NCBI RefSeq assembly: GCF_902706185.1
Contig: NZ_CACSJM010000004.1
Location: 28,665 to 92,664, forward strand
Direction of reading: 5' to 3'
Length of the DNA: 64,000 nt
Source of the DNA: Roseomonas sp. 18066
GTDB taxonomy: Bacteria > Pseudomonadota > Alphaproteobacteria > Acetobacterales > Acetobacteraceae
In this document: piece by piece, positions 25,743 to 35,093 of the stretch
Numbering within the stretch: position 1 is the first letter of the stretch
Layout of the letters: every line of letters starts with the position of its first letter
Translations under genes and position numbers: made by a program
Notes under the pieces: model-generated
Told to the model about the DNA's origin: nothing
Databases searched by the model: none
The model's input: only the letters and a program-made list of their open reading frames with translations

Positions 25743-27078
25743 CGTCACGCGGGCCAGCCACGCCGACAACAGGCGCTTCGTTGGGTCCGGCAGCGGCCAT
25801 CTCGGGCTCCGGGATCTCGGCGTCGTCGTCCGGCACGTCCGGCGAGACCTGCACGTCGCCGAGGAGGGTGCGCCAGTCGGCGCCAGGGTTCTGTTCGATG
25901 ATGGACAACAGCTGGCAGAACGCCTTGATGGTGTTGCGCGGGGTCCGGAAGTAGGCCTCGCCCACCCGCTCGTTGCAGTGGGCCATGAAGGTGTTCAGCG
26001 CCTCGTCCGGCACCAGGTGCCGCGCGGGGTCGCCACCGGCGAAGACGTTCCTGACGTTGCCGAGCAGCACCATCAGTTCCTCGGGCGTCAGGCTCTGCAG
26101 GCGCAGCACCGGGCCGGAGAGATCCACCAGGCCTTCGCGCGCGAAGCTGTTCTCGGAAAGCCGGGACTGCAGGGCGGCGTAGCTGTACAGGCCGCGGCGA
26201 GTGTCGGTGAGGAACTCCGGCGTGCCGCCCAGGACGAAGCCGATGCCGGAGGTGTTTCCCTGGAGGACGTCGTTGAGGATGGCGAGGATCTGCTCATAGT
26301 TCTGGTCGCGGGCCTGCTTGCTCTGGAGCTTGTACAGGTTGACCATCTCGTCGAAGACCACGAGCAGACCGGCGTAGCCCGCAAGCTTCGCCAACGCCGC
26401 CATCAGCTTCAACCCCTCGTAAAGGTCCTGGTCGTTGATGATGTTGCGTACGCCGAGTGCCTGACGCGCCTCGGTCTTGGTGGAGAACTCCCCACGCAGC
26501 CAGCGAAGGGCGTTCGCCTTCAGCTCCTCGCTGCCCTCCTCGCTACCGCGCCAGTAGGCTTCCACCACAGTGGCGAAGTCGTAGCCGCCTCCGCCCTCCT
26601 GCAGGTGGACCAAGCGCTCCTCGAGCACTCGCTTCACGGGTACGCCCCGCTCGCCCGCGGTCTTCACCAGATCGGCCACGAAGCGTTCCAGGACGCTCGC
26701 CAGCGCGCCACCGTCGGACTTGGTGCGGGTCGCCATGTTCCGCACCGCCTCGCTGTAGAGCGCCCGCGCCTGACCGTTGGACGCGTGAAGGCGCCGGTCG
26801 GGCCCGAGGTCGGCGTGGACGGTCAGCAGACGCTTCTCCAGCGCGACCAGCCGCACCAAGCTGAGGAAGAAGCTCTTACCGGCGCCGTACTCGCCGATGA
26901 CGAAGCGGATGGCGGAGCCACCATCGGCGATCCGCTCGACGTCGCGCACCAGGGCTTGAAGCTCCCGCACACGGCCAACCTGGACATGCTGAAGGCCGAC
27001 ACGGGGGACCACGCCCGCCTGCAGCGCCTGGATAATGGTGTCGCGGTCCCGCGGGCGGATCTTGGTCGGTGCGCTCAT
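25717..27078 (-). CDS. DUF2791/BrxD-like P-loop ATPase
   Basis: Protein of 453 aa. Walker A is GEYGAGKS at residues 62-69. Walker B is GLLVVFDEMVNLY near 230-240. A sensor-like region FVLGGTPEFLTDTRRGLYSY and the family-typical RTPRNTIKAF block follow. This matches the BREX-system ATP-binding (BrxD/DUF2791) family of AAA-like ATPases. The C-terminal 50 residues are acidic and Pro-rich. Start overlaps the TerB gene stop by 4 bp, and its end overlaps the helicase start. Probably a partner that loads or regulates the helicase; the exact reaction is not known. Confidence 0.88.
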   Translation of the reverse strand: MSAPTKIRPRDRDTIIQALQAGVVPRVGLQHVQVGRVRELQALVRDVERIADGGSAIRFVIGEYGAGKSFFLSLVRLVALEKRLLTVHADLGPDRRLHASNGQARALYSEAVRNMATRTKSDGGALASVLERFVADLVKTAGERGVPVKRVLEERLVHLQEGGGGYDFATVVEAYWRGSEEGSEELKANALRWLRGEFSTKTEARQALGVRNIINDQDLYEGLKLMAALAKLAGYAGLLVVFDEMVNLYKLQSKQARDQNYEQILAILNDVLQGNTSGIGFVLGGTPEFLTDTRRGLYSYAALQSRLSENSFAREGLVDLSGPVLRLQSLTPEELMVLLGNVRNVFAGGDPARHLVPDEALNTFMAHCNERVGEAYFRTPRNTIKAFCQLLSIIEQNPGADWRTLLGDVQVSPDVPDDDAEIPEPEMAAAGPNEAPVVGVAGPRDDELTAFKL

Positions 27079-30038
27079 GGTTTCTCTCGGACGGCAGTGA
27101 GTTCGGAACGGAGGTGCTCGGCGACCTCGACGGAGTCATCATCGTTCTCGAGGATCGGCTCCCCAAAGCGCTCGAACGCCCAATCATTGATTGTTTCAAG
27201 GGCGCCCTCCGGGAAGACCCGCAGGCGCTTGGCCTCAGCCTCGAAGGCTGTCATGGGCATGGAATGGACGGCGGCCACCGCATCCAGCAGCGTGCCGTGC
27301 GCATCGTCCAGGCCCGAGAACCGTTTCGCCATCTCGCCAGCCGGTTCAGGGGCAGCGGGCGCCGCTTCGGTTACGGGTTCCGGCTCCTCGGTGAAGATGG
27401 TCGAGAGCAAGGACGCGACCTGGGTTGTCTCCTGCCGGATGCGGGCCATGCGCTCCGCGTCCAGCGCGATCCCGGACTGACCGGAAGCTCCACCCGGCTG
27501 CGGGAGCCTAGCAGGACGCGGCGTCCGGAAGTCACCACTGGCGCCCTGATGGAGGGCCGAATGCACCGACTCAGGTGGCAGGCCCAGTGTCCTGTGCAGC
27601 TTCTCAAGGAACTCGACCTCGGCGCGGGATGCCTGTCCGTCCGCCAGCACGGCCGAGATGGCCGCCCGCGCGATGGCCTGCCGGGCTTCCGGAGGTAGGT
27701 CGGCCGCCTTCTTGAGGGCTGCACCGCTCCTGGTCCGTTCGCGCAGGCGCCAGACGAAGGCTTCCAGCCGAACAGCCTCTGGTAGGTTAAGGTCTGGCAT
27801 CGTCCTGGCTTCCCGGAGGAGGGCCTGGAACTCGAGGTCGGACACGTCGCCGTCGGCAGAGGCCGCCAGCGCGGCCACCTCCATGGCTGCTTTGGCCAAG
27901 TGGAAGGCGGGCCGCTCCGGATCGACGGCCGCTCCGTCGGCCGCCTCGAACAGCACAACCTCGGCCGCCATCGTGATCGCCTCGCCGCCGTAGCGCCTGT
28001 CAGGCTCCACGCCGAACCCGAGTGCGTCGAGCCGGTGGAAGAGCTGGCTGGCTACGCTAACCGGCAAGCGGCTGGCACCCCGCTCAAGCGAAATCCCAAG
28101 CGCGTCGAGGAGGGGGCGTGGCGGCATGGCAGCCATAAAGGAATCGCCCAGCAAGGATTTCACCGTCAGTCTTGCGGCTGCACCCGCCTCGGCTAACGCG
28201 TCCTCGCGCAAGGTGGGCGGCAGGAGCATCGCCGCCTCGAGCGTCCCGCGTGCCTCGGGCTTCCGACCCAGTAGGCGGCTGTATGCCTCCAGATCGGTCT
28301 GGATAGCCTCAAGCATATCCCGCAGCCCAGGCAGCGGGGCGTCCAGCCAGCCTATGTCAGGGAGGTTCTCGTGCGGACCAGGGATGCTGACCGTGAATCC
28401 GTCGCTGGCCGCCCGGTAGCTCACGGACACGCGGCGCTCTGGGTCATCCACCAACAGGCCCTTAGGATGCCTGGATGCGAACTGGCGAGCAAATAGGCTG
28501 CGGGCTTCCTTGAAGCAGCGCTGACCCGGCGTTCTGAGCCGCGTTTCGGGACTGCCCAGCACCCAGAGCAGCGCGTCGTCAGCCTGGAGGCTGCGTCCTT
28601 CCGCCAGCGCCGCTCCGAGGTGCAGCCGTGTCGGGAGAGGCAATTCTCCGGACCAGTTCACGACTGGTCCAGGTTCAACAGTTGGGATCGCCTGGCCTGA
28701 GACGAGGGCGGCGGCCGTCAGGAAGGTCCTGGCGTAGCCCTGGAAGGAGTTATGGGCACCGTAGATGCCCAGCAGGCGGTCCACCTCGGTCGCCAGCAGG
28801 TCTGTGTCGGCAACTTCCCGGTCGAAGAACAACCTGCGCTCAAGGCCGTAGAAGAACAGGAAGACCAGCCCGATCTCAACCTGTGGATCCGAGCGCCCCG
28901 CCGCCAGCCAGTCGACGTAAGCACGGCGGCGAGCGGGCGATAGGCCAGCGTACTCGGGCCAGTAGTTGATGTTCGTGATGTCGTCCGCGGCGGCCGCACG
29001 GGCCACGCGCAAGCTCGGGTTGATGAGGCAGCGGTCTGTCCCCCACCCTGTGGGGCTGGGCAGGTTCAGGCCCACGTAGATCATGCCGCCGGTGACCCGG
29101 GTTCCTCCCAGCCGGACCTCCTCCCCAGGCGGGATCCATCGCGCGAGCTCAGGCGTCGCGGATGCTGCAACCCGCGCAGGCCCTTGCACTTCATCCCAGG
29201 GTGACGGCGAGGTGGGCGGAGCAGGTTGAGGAAGCGGTGCACCCGGACTAAGCCTGAAGGCGATCATGCCCCGATCATCCGGTGCGCCACTCGGTGGCAG
29301 CCCAGGCGACTTCACGGCCGGAGGCACGATGGCCGGGCTTGGCGCCTGCCCGTGCCCAGCATCGCCGACCTCCCGGACGAAGAAGGCAGACAGGTCGGTC
29401 GGCAAGCCGGATGGCGGTGGCGGATTGCTAGTACCAGCCGCGGGCGCGGCCGATCCCTTCTGCTGGCCAGCTAGATTGCCGAGTGCCTGGTGGGGCATCT
29501 CTAGCGGCGTAGGCTGGGACGCTACCCGAGGCTGATCCGCGCTCCCGCCGTTTAACCCAGCCGTCTCGACGGCCTGCTGCCGTCGAGACGCAAGCACCTG
29601 GGCGACGATCTCATGAGCAGTTCGCCTGCTCGCGGGCGAAGGCGGCGCCGCTGCCTCTCCCTGGCCACCGCCGTTCCCGGGCACCGGATCGGTAAGTGTC
29701 ACGAGCACCCGCGTCAGGATCTCCTCGCGGGTTTTCTGCCCTGCTGGCAAGGCCTGAACCGCAGAACCCTGCGGAGGCTCTACTTTCTGAGGTGCAATAG
29801 GACCGCCTTGCTCGGCGCCTACAACCGGATGCGCCATAACCGCCTCGAAGGCACGGCGCGAGCGCAGCTCGTTGTCAGCCACAAGTTCCTGCTCGCTCAA
29901 CAGGAGGGGTGCCGAGGACTGGCGTTCCGCCTCGGTGCGCTCAGCGTCGCGGGACCGCAGAGCCCGTCGCGTGAGCAGCCAAACCGCGCCCGCGGCCGCC
30001 AAGCCGCCCGCAAGCTGAAGGATTAGAATGGAAGGCAT
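27075..30038 (-). CDS. TerB-N / TerB / TerB-C multidomain protein
   Basis: Protein of 987 aa. An N-terminal membrane helix (about 4-22) and a long Pro/Ala-rich linker lead to the TerB-N domain near residues 290-410: WIPPGEEVRLGG, GGMIYVGLNLPS, NINYWPEYAGLSPARRRAY and FLFFYGLERR. An acidic TerB-like helical domain follows (about 720-840, with ASADGDVSDLEF and VLADGQASRAEVEF). A TerB-C domain ends the protein (LDDAHGTLLDAV, FPEGALETINDWAFERFG). These families were defined in tellurite-resistance-associated stress and DNA-processing systems, where the three-gene set with this ATPase and helicase is typical. It probably tethers the complex to the inner membrane and binds metal through the TerB acidic loops. 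Confidence 0.88.
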   Translation of the reverse strand: MPSILILQLAGGLAAAGAVWLLTRRALRSRDAERTEAERQSSAPLLLSEQELVADNELRSRRAFEAVMAHPVVGAEQGGPIAPQKVEPPQGSAVQALPAGQKTREEILTRVLVTLTDPVPGNGGGQGEAAAPPSPASRRTAHEIVAQVLASRRQQAVETAGLNGGSADQPRVASQPTPLEMPHQALGNLAGQQKGSAAPAAGTSNPPPPSGLPTDLSAFFVREVGDAGHGQAPSPAIVPPAVKSPGLPPSGAPDDRGMIAFRLSPGAPLPQPAPPTSPSPWDEVQGPARVAASATPELARWIPPGEEVRLGGTRVTGGMIYVGLNLPSPTGWGTDRCLINPSLRVARAAAADDITNINYWPEYAGLSPARRRAYVDWLAAGRSDPQVEIGLVFLFFYGLERRLFFDREVADTDLLATEVDRLLGIYGAHNSFQGYARTFLTAAALVSGQAIPTVEPGPVVNWSGELPLPTRLHLGAALAEGRSLQADDALLWVLGSPETRLRTPGQRCFKEARSLFARQFASRHPKGLLVDDPERRVSVSYRAASDGFTVSIPGPHENLPDIGWLDAPLPGLRDMLEAIQTDLEAYSRLLGRKPEARGTLEAAMLLPPTLREDALAEAGAAARLTVKSLLGDSFMAAMPPRPLLDALGISLERGASRLPVSVASQLFHRLDALGFGVEPDRRYGGEAITMAAEVVLFEAADGAAVDPERPAFHLAKAAMEVAALAASADGDVSDLEFQALLREARTMPDLNLPEAVRLEAFVWRLRERTRSGAALKKAADLPPEARQAIARAAISAVLADGQASRAEVEFLEKLHRTLGLPPESVHSALHQGASGDFRTPRPARLPQPGGASGQSGIALDAERMARIRQETTQVASLLSTIFTEEPEPVTEAAPAAPEPAGEMAKRFSGLDDAHGTLLDAVAAVHSMPMTAFEAEAKRLRVFPEGALETINDWAFERFGEPILENDDDSVEVAEHLRSELTAVREKP

Positions 30039-30179
30039 CGCGCTGAAGAGGTCCGGCTGGCCAGGGACTGGGGAAAGCGGGAATCGAGTGTCATGAGGGC
30101 GGGCGATGCTGATCGCCGGTCAGGGGGACAGGGGTAGCCCCGGAGCGTTGCCGGAATGCTGCCAGGGCGTGGGGGCCGT

Positions 30180-31712
30180 TCAGTTGCCGCCCTCCAGCAA
30201 GCTGGAGTGGACCCACCCCCATGCGTCCGCTTCACCCACCCGCACCCATCCGCCTGACCGGCCGAACACGTTGAGGCGGGTGCCTCCCGATGTGGTCCGC
30301 AGGACGTCGGCCGACCCGTTCGGCGCCGAGCGGATGTTCGCGCCGCCAGCCCGTACGACGATCCGCTCCCGCTCCGGTGCGGTCGCTGCCTTTGGCGGAG
30401 GATTTGCAGCTACCGTATCCACTGACGTGGATGTCGGTTCAGGGAGGGTCGCCGAGGGTGTGGTTGGGGAGGCGTTCACCTCAACTCGCCCGGTCGGCGC
30501 CACGGCAGTCTGGGGTGGTGCAGACGCCTGGGTGAACGGCGCACCCGAACCCGACGCGGTGGCCTGCAGTTCGCCGCCCAGCGGCCCCATGATGAGCAGC
30601 CAGACGCTGATGGCACCCGCCACAAGCGCGCCGACGGTATACTCGTGCGCCCTCCCAACAGACGGCGGCGGGGGCACTGACGCCGGTGCTCGCGTGAAAG
30701 GTGCAACACGTGGCTCGCCACGAGATGCTGGTGGCACGCTGGCCAGTGAGCTTTCCTCCGCTGCTATGCACTTCTGGAACTCGGTGAACGCCGTGGCGAA
30801 GCGATGGGCCAGCTCGGGATTGCTGACGAGGTAGCTGGTCGCCGCTATCCCCGGCGCCGAGAAGCGGACGAGGCCGTATCGTACGATCGCGATGCTCCGG
30901 TTGTTGGCGTAGCGCCGGTCGGGGCTGCCGTCCTTGTTCGCCTTCTCCCAGACCCGGGTGACCAAAGTGGCGTCGGCCGGAGGATCGATGTTCTCGGCCA
31001 CGACCGTCGAAGTCGTATCCAGCCGGACCTCGAGCAGGCTCACCGCCTTCGTGTCCGCCTTCGCACTGACCATCGCGAAGCCAGGGTAGAGCTCGAGCCC
31101 GCCGCCGGAATGCCTGAACGCCAGCCCTGGCCAATCCGATTCAACGTGTGGCGGCAGTGCCGGAGCGGCCTTCACGGCCTGCCTCTGCAACACCGCGCCG
31201 AGCACAGGAACGGCGACGGTACCCTCCGCCGTGCTCGTTGTGACCCAGATGGCGCGGGTCGTGCCCAAGGCGCGGAAGGCCAGGGCCAGGTTGCGGAAAG
31301 CCTCGAGCGTCGATGGCCGGAAGGCGAAATGGAGTGACGTCCAGCTGCCGTTCCTGCGGGCAACCGCCTCCTCAAGCTTCCTTTCGGCCGCCGCCAGTCT
31401 GGACCTCAGGGCTGGCAGGCGCCATCCGATGAACGCGTTCAAGGGGAACGTCGAGGCGCGAGCTACCCGGCGGAAGGCAGCGTCGCGTGCAGCCAGATGC
31501 TTGGGAAGCTCAGCCTCGAGTTGCCTCACCCGTCCAGAGACCGAGTCCAAGATGGAGACGACCTGAGCCAGATCGAGGTCCGCCTCCCCGGGAACGTTAC
31601 CTCGCACGCTGGGAGGGGCCGCAACCCTGCAGGAGGCCCTCAGGTGGCCACCAATCAAACGAAATTCGATTTCCGGACAACCGGATGGAGCAATGCTAGC
31701 CGCCGCTGACAT
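30180..31712 (-). CDS. Coiled-coil, single-pass membrane protein with C-terminal SH3b domain
   Basis: Protein of 510 aa. The N-terminal half has a coiled coil (about 50-125) and an uncharacterised alpha/beta domain. A basic/Pro linker leads to a hydrophobic segment GALVAGAISVWLLIMGPLGG near 365-385. A low-complexity Thr/Pro/Ala stretch is followed by a bacterial SH3 domain (about 448-508: VRAGGANIRSAPNGSADVL, then WVRVGEADAWGWV). The orientation puts the SH3b domain in the periplasm if the N-terminus is cytosolic. It lies 141 bp upstream of the TerB gene on the same strand, so it is probably part of the same module. It may sense envelope stress; this is inference. Confidence 0.75.
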   Translation of the reverse strand: MSAAASIAPSGCPEIEFRLIGGHLRASCRVAAPPSVRGNVPGEADLDLAQVVSILDSVSGRVRQLEAELPKHLAARDAAFRRVARASTFPLNAFIGWRLPALRSRLAAAERKLEEAVARRNGSWTSLHFAFRPSTLEAFRNLALAFRALGTTRAIWVTTSTAEGTVAVPVLGAVLQRQAVKAAPALPPHVESDWPGLAFRHSGGGLELYPGFAMVSAKADTKAVSLLEVRLDTTSTVVAENIDPPADATLVTRVWEKANKDGSPDRRYANNRSIAIVRYGLVRFSAPGIAATSYLVSNPELAHRFATAFTEFQKCIAAEESSLASVPPASRGEPRVAPFTRAPASVPPPPSVGRAHEYTVGALVAGAISVWLLIMGPLGGELQATASGSGAPFTQASAPPQTAVAPTGRVEVNASPTTPSATLPEPTSTSVDTVAANPPPKAATAPERERIVVRAGGANIRSAPNGSADVLRTTSGGTRLNVFGRSGGWVRVGEADAWGWVHSSLLEGGN

Positions 31713-32288
31713 GCACAGGTCGTATCATGACACGACCGCGTTACGAAAGGTCATTGCGATCCAGTCACGGCTGTTATCCTCCTTTTGGGCATGGGAGACC
31801 CGGGGCGGGTACGTTCATGGTTGGAAGATGTTCGCGCTGCTGCGCTTGACCAGGGTGCTTCCCGGGCGACCTAGAACGGCGCCATGCTCTCCCGTGCCCG
31901 GCGTGCGGCAAGCCCGAGGCTGCGGCGCCAGCATACGCCCATCGCCGACGTGAATGAGCCGCGGCGGTGGCGGCGCGTCCGGGCGCGAGTATCCCTGGAC
32001 TGGCGACCCGGTGAGTGACTTGTACCCCGGAACCGGCATGTTCCGTCGCCAACCGGGTAACCGCGGCCATCAAGCTGATCCAGTACCGCAGGCGGGTGGT
32101 TCCAAGCAGCCTAAAATCTATTCAAGATTCGGCGCTGATTCCATCGGCAAAATCAGACGCTTGTGAGCCTCTTCCCCTACGGATCGCGCGGAGCTTCACT
32201 ACGGACCGCGCCCGGAACGTATCGCCTTCGATCGGTTTTTCCCAAGCGAGCGGGGCGCCCGAGCGCCAGATGAGGCTGCGGGCTACCG
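31713..32288. other. Stretch without a supported gene
   Basis: Upstream region of the SH3b gene. Short overlapping open frames on both strands have no ribosome-binding site or domain. The promoter for the leftward module should lie within the first 150 bp; no consensus could be assigned. Confidence 0.4.
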
Positions 32289-32640
32289 TTGAGCTCCATG
32301 CCAGATGGCGCGGCAGTGTTAGCCGTGGTGTTCCATAGCACTGGCGTGAATCCTTGGCATGGTCGGGGCCCGCTGGTGCGTCCCGAGGGACAGCCGCCGG
32401 GTGTGGAGGGCGCCGACGGGTCGTGGATGCTAGGGCTGGCGCCTGGAGTCAACGTTGGGTTCGTCTTCGCCTACGAGCGGGTCGGCGGCATCGTCCGCGT
32501 CACCGGCCAAGCGATGCTTCGGCATCCGGGCGGTACGTGCTTCAGCCGATCACCTTTGTCATGCGTAAGGACGTTGGGAAGCTTTGGGCTGAATTCCTGA
32601 ACGCAGCCCGCGGGGCTACCAGATGGTCTACCGCCGCCTC
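32289..32640 (+). pseudogene. Decayed copy B of an unknown protein family (other copy at 12517)
   Basis: The frame from 32289 reads VFHSTGVNPWHGRG, GVEGADGSWMLGLAPGVNVG and FVFAYERVGGIVRVTGQA. After the next few residues the coding pattern moves one frame to YVLQPITFVMRKDVGKLW and AEFLNAARG. The same motifs in the same order are found in the remnant at 12517-12846. One frameshift is needed here. Family not recognised. It may have been an alpha/beta protein of about 120 aa. Confidence 0.5.
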
Positions 32641-33321
32641 CACTTGGGGAACGGCGCGTCAAGGGGTCGCCTACAGCGTTCGAGCCTCCCTTCGTCGAAG
32701 CAGTGGTCCCGAGGTGACCGACCCAGTGCGGGGTGCTTGCCGCTCAGCCACATCCGCCCCGGGTCAGGCTGAGCGCCGAAGCGGGCCATCACCTCCGCCT
32801 CGAGCCTGCTCCGGCAGCGTGCCACCACGACATCGGCCTCCGCACTCCTATGCAGGCGGCGACGCTCCGCTTCCTCGGTTGAACGGCTGCCTGCCGGACC
32901 ACATGCCCGGAGCTGTTCGGTTTGCCAGTCGGAACGCCAAAGTTGAAGCTCTCACTGCGAGCTCTGCAACCAGGCCGCTGGCGGGCCCGCCCTCCCCTAC
33001 TGCCGCATCCACAGATGAAAGCGGCTGCGAAGCCGAAGATGCAGACCGGGGGGCACGTCACCTGGCGGCGCCAAGCCGTAAGGCACTGCCCCTCAATGAA
33101 CGAAGGGGCTCGTGATGGCGCCCTGCAACGTCGTCGAGCCGCCCACCGGCGACGCGCCTGGGCTCCTCGTTAACTCGGGTTCGAAGGCTCCCTACGCCAC
33201 CTCGGTCGCGCTCACCTCCGGCCACGAAGTCCTTGAGCTTGCCTTCGCCCCTGGAGGAGCATCCAGCTAGCGTGCCCATCGCGGGCGCGGTCGCGGCCGC
33301 CCGGTGACGCTGCGCCGACGC
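32641..33321. other. Stretch without a supported gene
   Basis: All frames are Arg/Pro/Ala-rich with no motif and no credible start. Likely decayed DNA between the two defence-like modules. Confidence 0.4.
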
Positions 33322-33516
33322 CTACTCCCCGTGACGCTGCTGCGCCTTGAACAGCTCGATGGCAAGGCGGCGGGTAGCCTCGCCCGCTTCTCCAGTCCCG
33401 CGCGCGATGACATCCCGTGGGGCAGCGAAGGTGTCGCCTGAGCTCCATTTGATTGTGCAAGGCAGGTTCAGATCAACGGGATCCGGCGCATCGGTCGAGT
33501 GCAGGGTGACCTTCAC
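33322..33516 (-). CDS. Small hypothetical protein
   Basis: Open frame of 64 aa from a GTG, reading KVTLHSTDAPDPVDLNLPCT and then a helical tail ATRRLAIELFKAQQRHGE. Composition looks like a real small protein, but the ribosome-binding site is weak and no family is recognised. It overlaps slightly with the nuclease remnant on the other strand. Confidence 0.35.
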   Translation of the reverse strand: MKVTLHSTDAPDPVDLNLPCTIKWSSGDTFAAPRDVIARGTGEAGEATRRLAIELFKAQQRHGE

Positions 33517-33539
33517 GTTTCCGGTCGTGCCCTGAGCAG

Positions 33540-33846
33540 GCGGCGCAAGGACGACAAGGTGGAGGACTCGCTCCTGCTACTTGCCGCGCAGGAGGAAGGT
33601 GTCGGGCGCGGCCGCGCGGAGGTGGTTAGCCTGACAGACGATGTGGTGCGCCCTGTCGACCTGACTGCCAAAAAGCTGACAGCCAGGATGCAGACCCTGC
33701 AGGAGCTTGGTGAACTTTTCCGACGCGGGACCTTTCCGGCCACCGGCAAGGCCGAGGACTGTCCACGCTGCCCCCATTGGTTCGCATGCGGCCGCCTACC
33801 CGGCGGGGAACTGAAGATGAGGCCAGGGAACTCCCTGACAGCTTGA
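33540..33846 (+). pseudogene. C-terminal remnant of a RecB-like PD-(D/E)XK nuclease
   Basis: The frame reads DSLLLLAAQEEGVGRGRAEV, VSLTDDVVRPVDLTAKKL, LQELGELFRRGTFPATGKAE and then DCPRCPHWFACG. This is the usual end of RecB/AddB-type nuclease domains fused to UvrD-like helicases or Cas4-like proteins: a strand-turn-strand, a helix, GxFPA and a CxxCxxxxxC cluster that binds iron-sulfur. The catalytic residues and everything upstream are missing, so this is a stump of a lost DNA-repair or defence enzyme. Confidence 0.6.
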
Positions 33847-34082
33847 ATGAAGTGTCGGGTCCCGCTCATCAGATCCGCCGCTACCGGTTCGAGCTACGTA
33901 AAAGCTCGCGTTTAGAAGGCGACATTGCGCCCCTCATGTTTCTGCAACCAGCGCGCCCGCCCCAGCATCCCCAACCAGTCTGTGGGATCCGGCGGCTCAG
34001 GCATGGGTCCCCACCGAAAGCGTCTGGCCAAGCGGAACCGTTGACAGGCATCGGGTCTGAACCGGCTCACCCGCAGCCGGTA

Positions 34083-34106
34083 CGGCGCGGCGCGGCGCGG
34101 CGCGGC
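34083..34106. repeat. Short tandem repeat (CGGCG)n
   Basis: Four copies of CGGCG plus a partial copy. It lies in a stretch (33847-34176) where I support no gene. The minus-strand frame here ends in a coherent tail (DPTDWLGMLGRARWLQKHEG near 33915-33980), which could be the end of a broken gene. Confidence 0.5.
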
Positions 34107-34176
34107 TTCCGTACTTGCGCCCGTAAACGGCGCCGTCAATGCTGCACCACCATGTCGGAGCCCTGGGGCAGCAGTC

Positions 34177-34572
34177 GTGACCTTCATTCCGGATCTAGCG
34201 CGTTCGTACCTCAACGGCAGCAAACGTTGGTTTTTCATCATCGTCAGGCAAGGGTATGCCACTCGGGCAGCCCATACCGCCCAAGAGGCCGTCAACTTCG
34301 CTCACGCCATCGAGGAGGCGTTGATGGCAGGCATCAAGCCGCCGGAGGACGTGGCCGCGCCAAGGATCGCTCCAATTTCGTTGGTGGACGATGAGATCGG
34401 GGCTGTCATCAATCTGCACGACGAACCCCATGAGGCCGTCGGCATCTTCTGGAAGCGTGGGCGTGGGCCGGAGCTTCGACGGCTTCTTCCAGACATCAGC
34501 CTTCTGGAGTGGGCTGATGTCCCAGACCCAGCTGTGCAAGGATCTCCGGCGGAACGAGGTCGCGGTCCATGA
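34177..34572 (+). CDS. Hypothetical protein
   Basis: Open frame of 131 aa from a GTG. The first 65 residues look like real coding sequence: SKRWFFIIVRQGYATRAAHT, then a helix VNFAHAIEEALMAGI. The C-terminal end overlaps the convergent gene at 34496. The opposite frame (34195-34539 minus) is less protein-like but cannot be fully excluded. No family recognised. Confidence 0.4.
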   Translation: MTFIPDLARSYLNGSKRWFFIIVRQGYATRAAHTAQEAVNFAHAIEEALMAGIKPPEDVAAPRIAPISLVDDEIGAVINLHDEPHEAVGIFWKRGRGPELRRLLPDISLLEWADVPDPAVQGSPAERGRGP

Positions 34573-34927
34573 TTAGGCCATCCGGAGTCATGATCCGACT
34601 GGCCCAGCGCTCGCGGTGGTAGACGTTCCTGGGGTGGTCCCGTTTGTAGAGCGTGTATGCGCCGTGGACTGCCTCGTAGGCTTGAGCCTCGGAAAGCCTA
34701 CCTCGCAACCGTTCCAACTGCTGGATGTCTGACGCGCTGCCCTGCCTCTCGACCAGGGGCGCAAGGCGCTGGATGCGCCAGGCGACCGAGCTGAACCACC
34801 CGCGGTCGTCCAGGTCTTCCAGGAGCCTGAGCGCGCTGGCTGGCGTGGGTCGAAACATCTCGGTCAGCAGGCGACGCTTGCGCAGCCAGTCAGCCTTGTC
34901 TTCGGCACCGGTCACGACGTTCGACAT
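34496..34927 (-). CDS. Hypothetical protein
   Basis: Protein of 143 aa with GGAGG before the ATG at 34927. It is charged and mostly helical: WLRKRRLLTEMFRPTPASAL, LEDLDDRGWFSSVAWRIQRL, a helical LERLRGRLSEAQAYEAVHGA, then a Tyr/Arg-rich segment. No recognised domain. It lies alone between remnants. The frame continues upstream to 34990 but without a ribosome-binding site. Confidence 0.6.
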   Translation of the reverse strand: MSNVVTGAEDKADWLRKRRLLTEMFRPTPASALRLLEDLDDRGWFSSVAWRIQRLAPLVERQGSASDIQQLERLRGRLSEAQAYEAVHGAYTLYKRDHPRNVYHRERWASRIMTPDGLIMDRDLVPPEILAQLGLGHQPTPEG

Positions 34928-35093
34928 GATGCGCCTCCATGGTCCTGATCGCCTGTGGGCGCAGCCGCTGGCGACCAGGGTCGGCCCCATTGTTGATCGA
35001 CCTCATGCCGGATCGGAAGCGTATCGGTCTGCCCTCCAGCCAAAATCTGATTTCCAGAGCCGTGGTACCACGGGGACGCCGTTGCACCGGATC

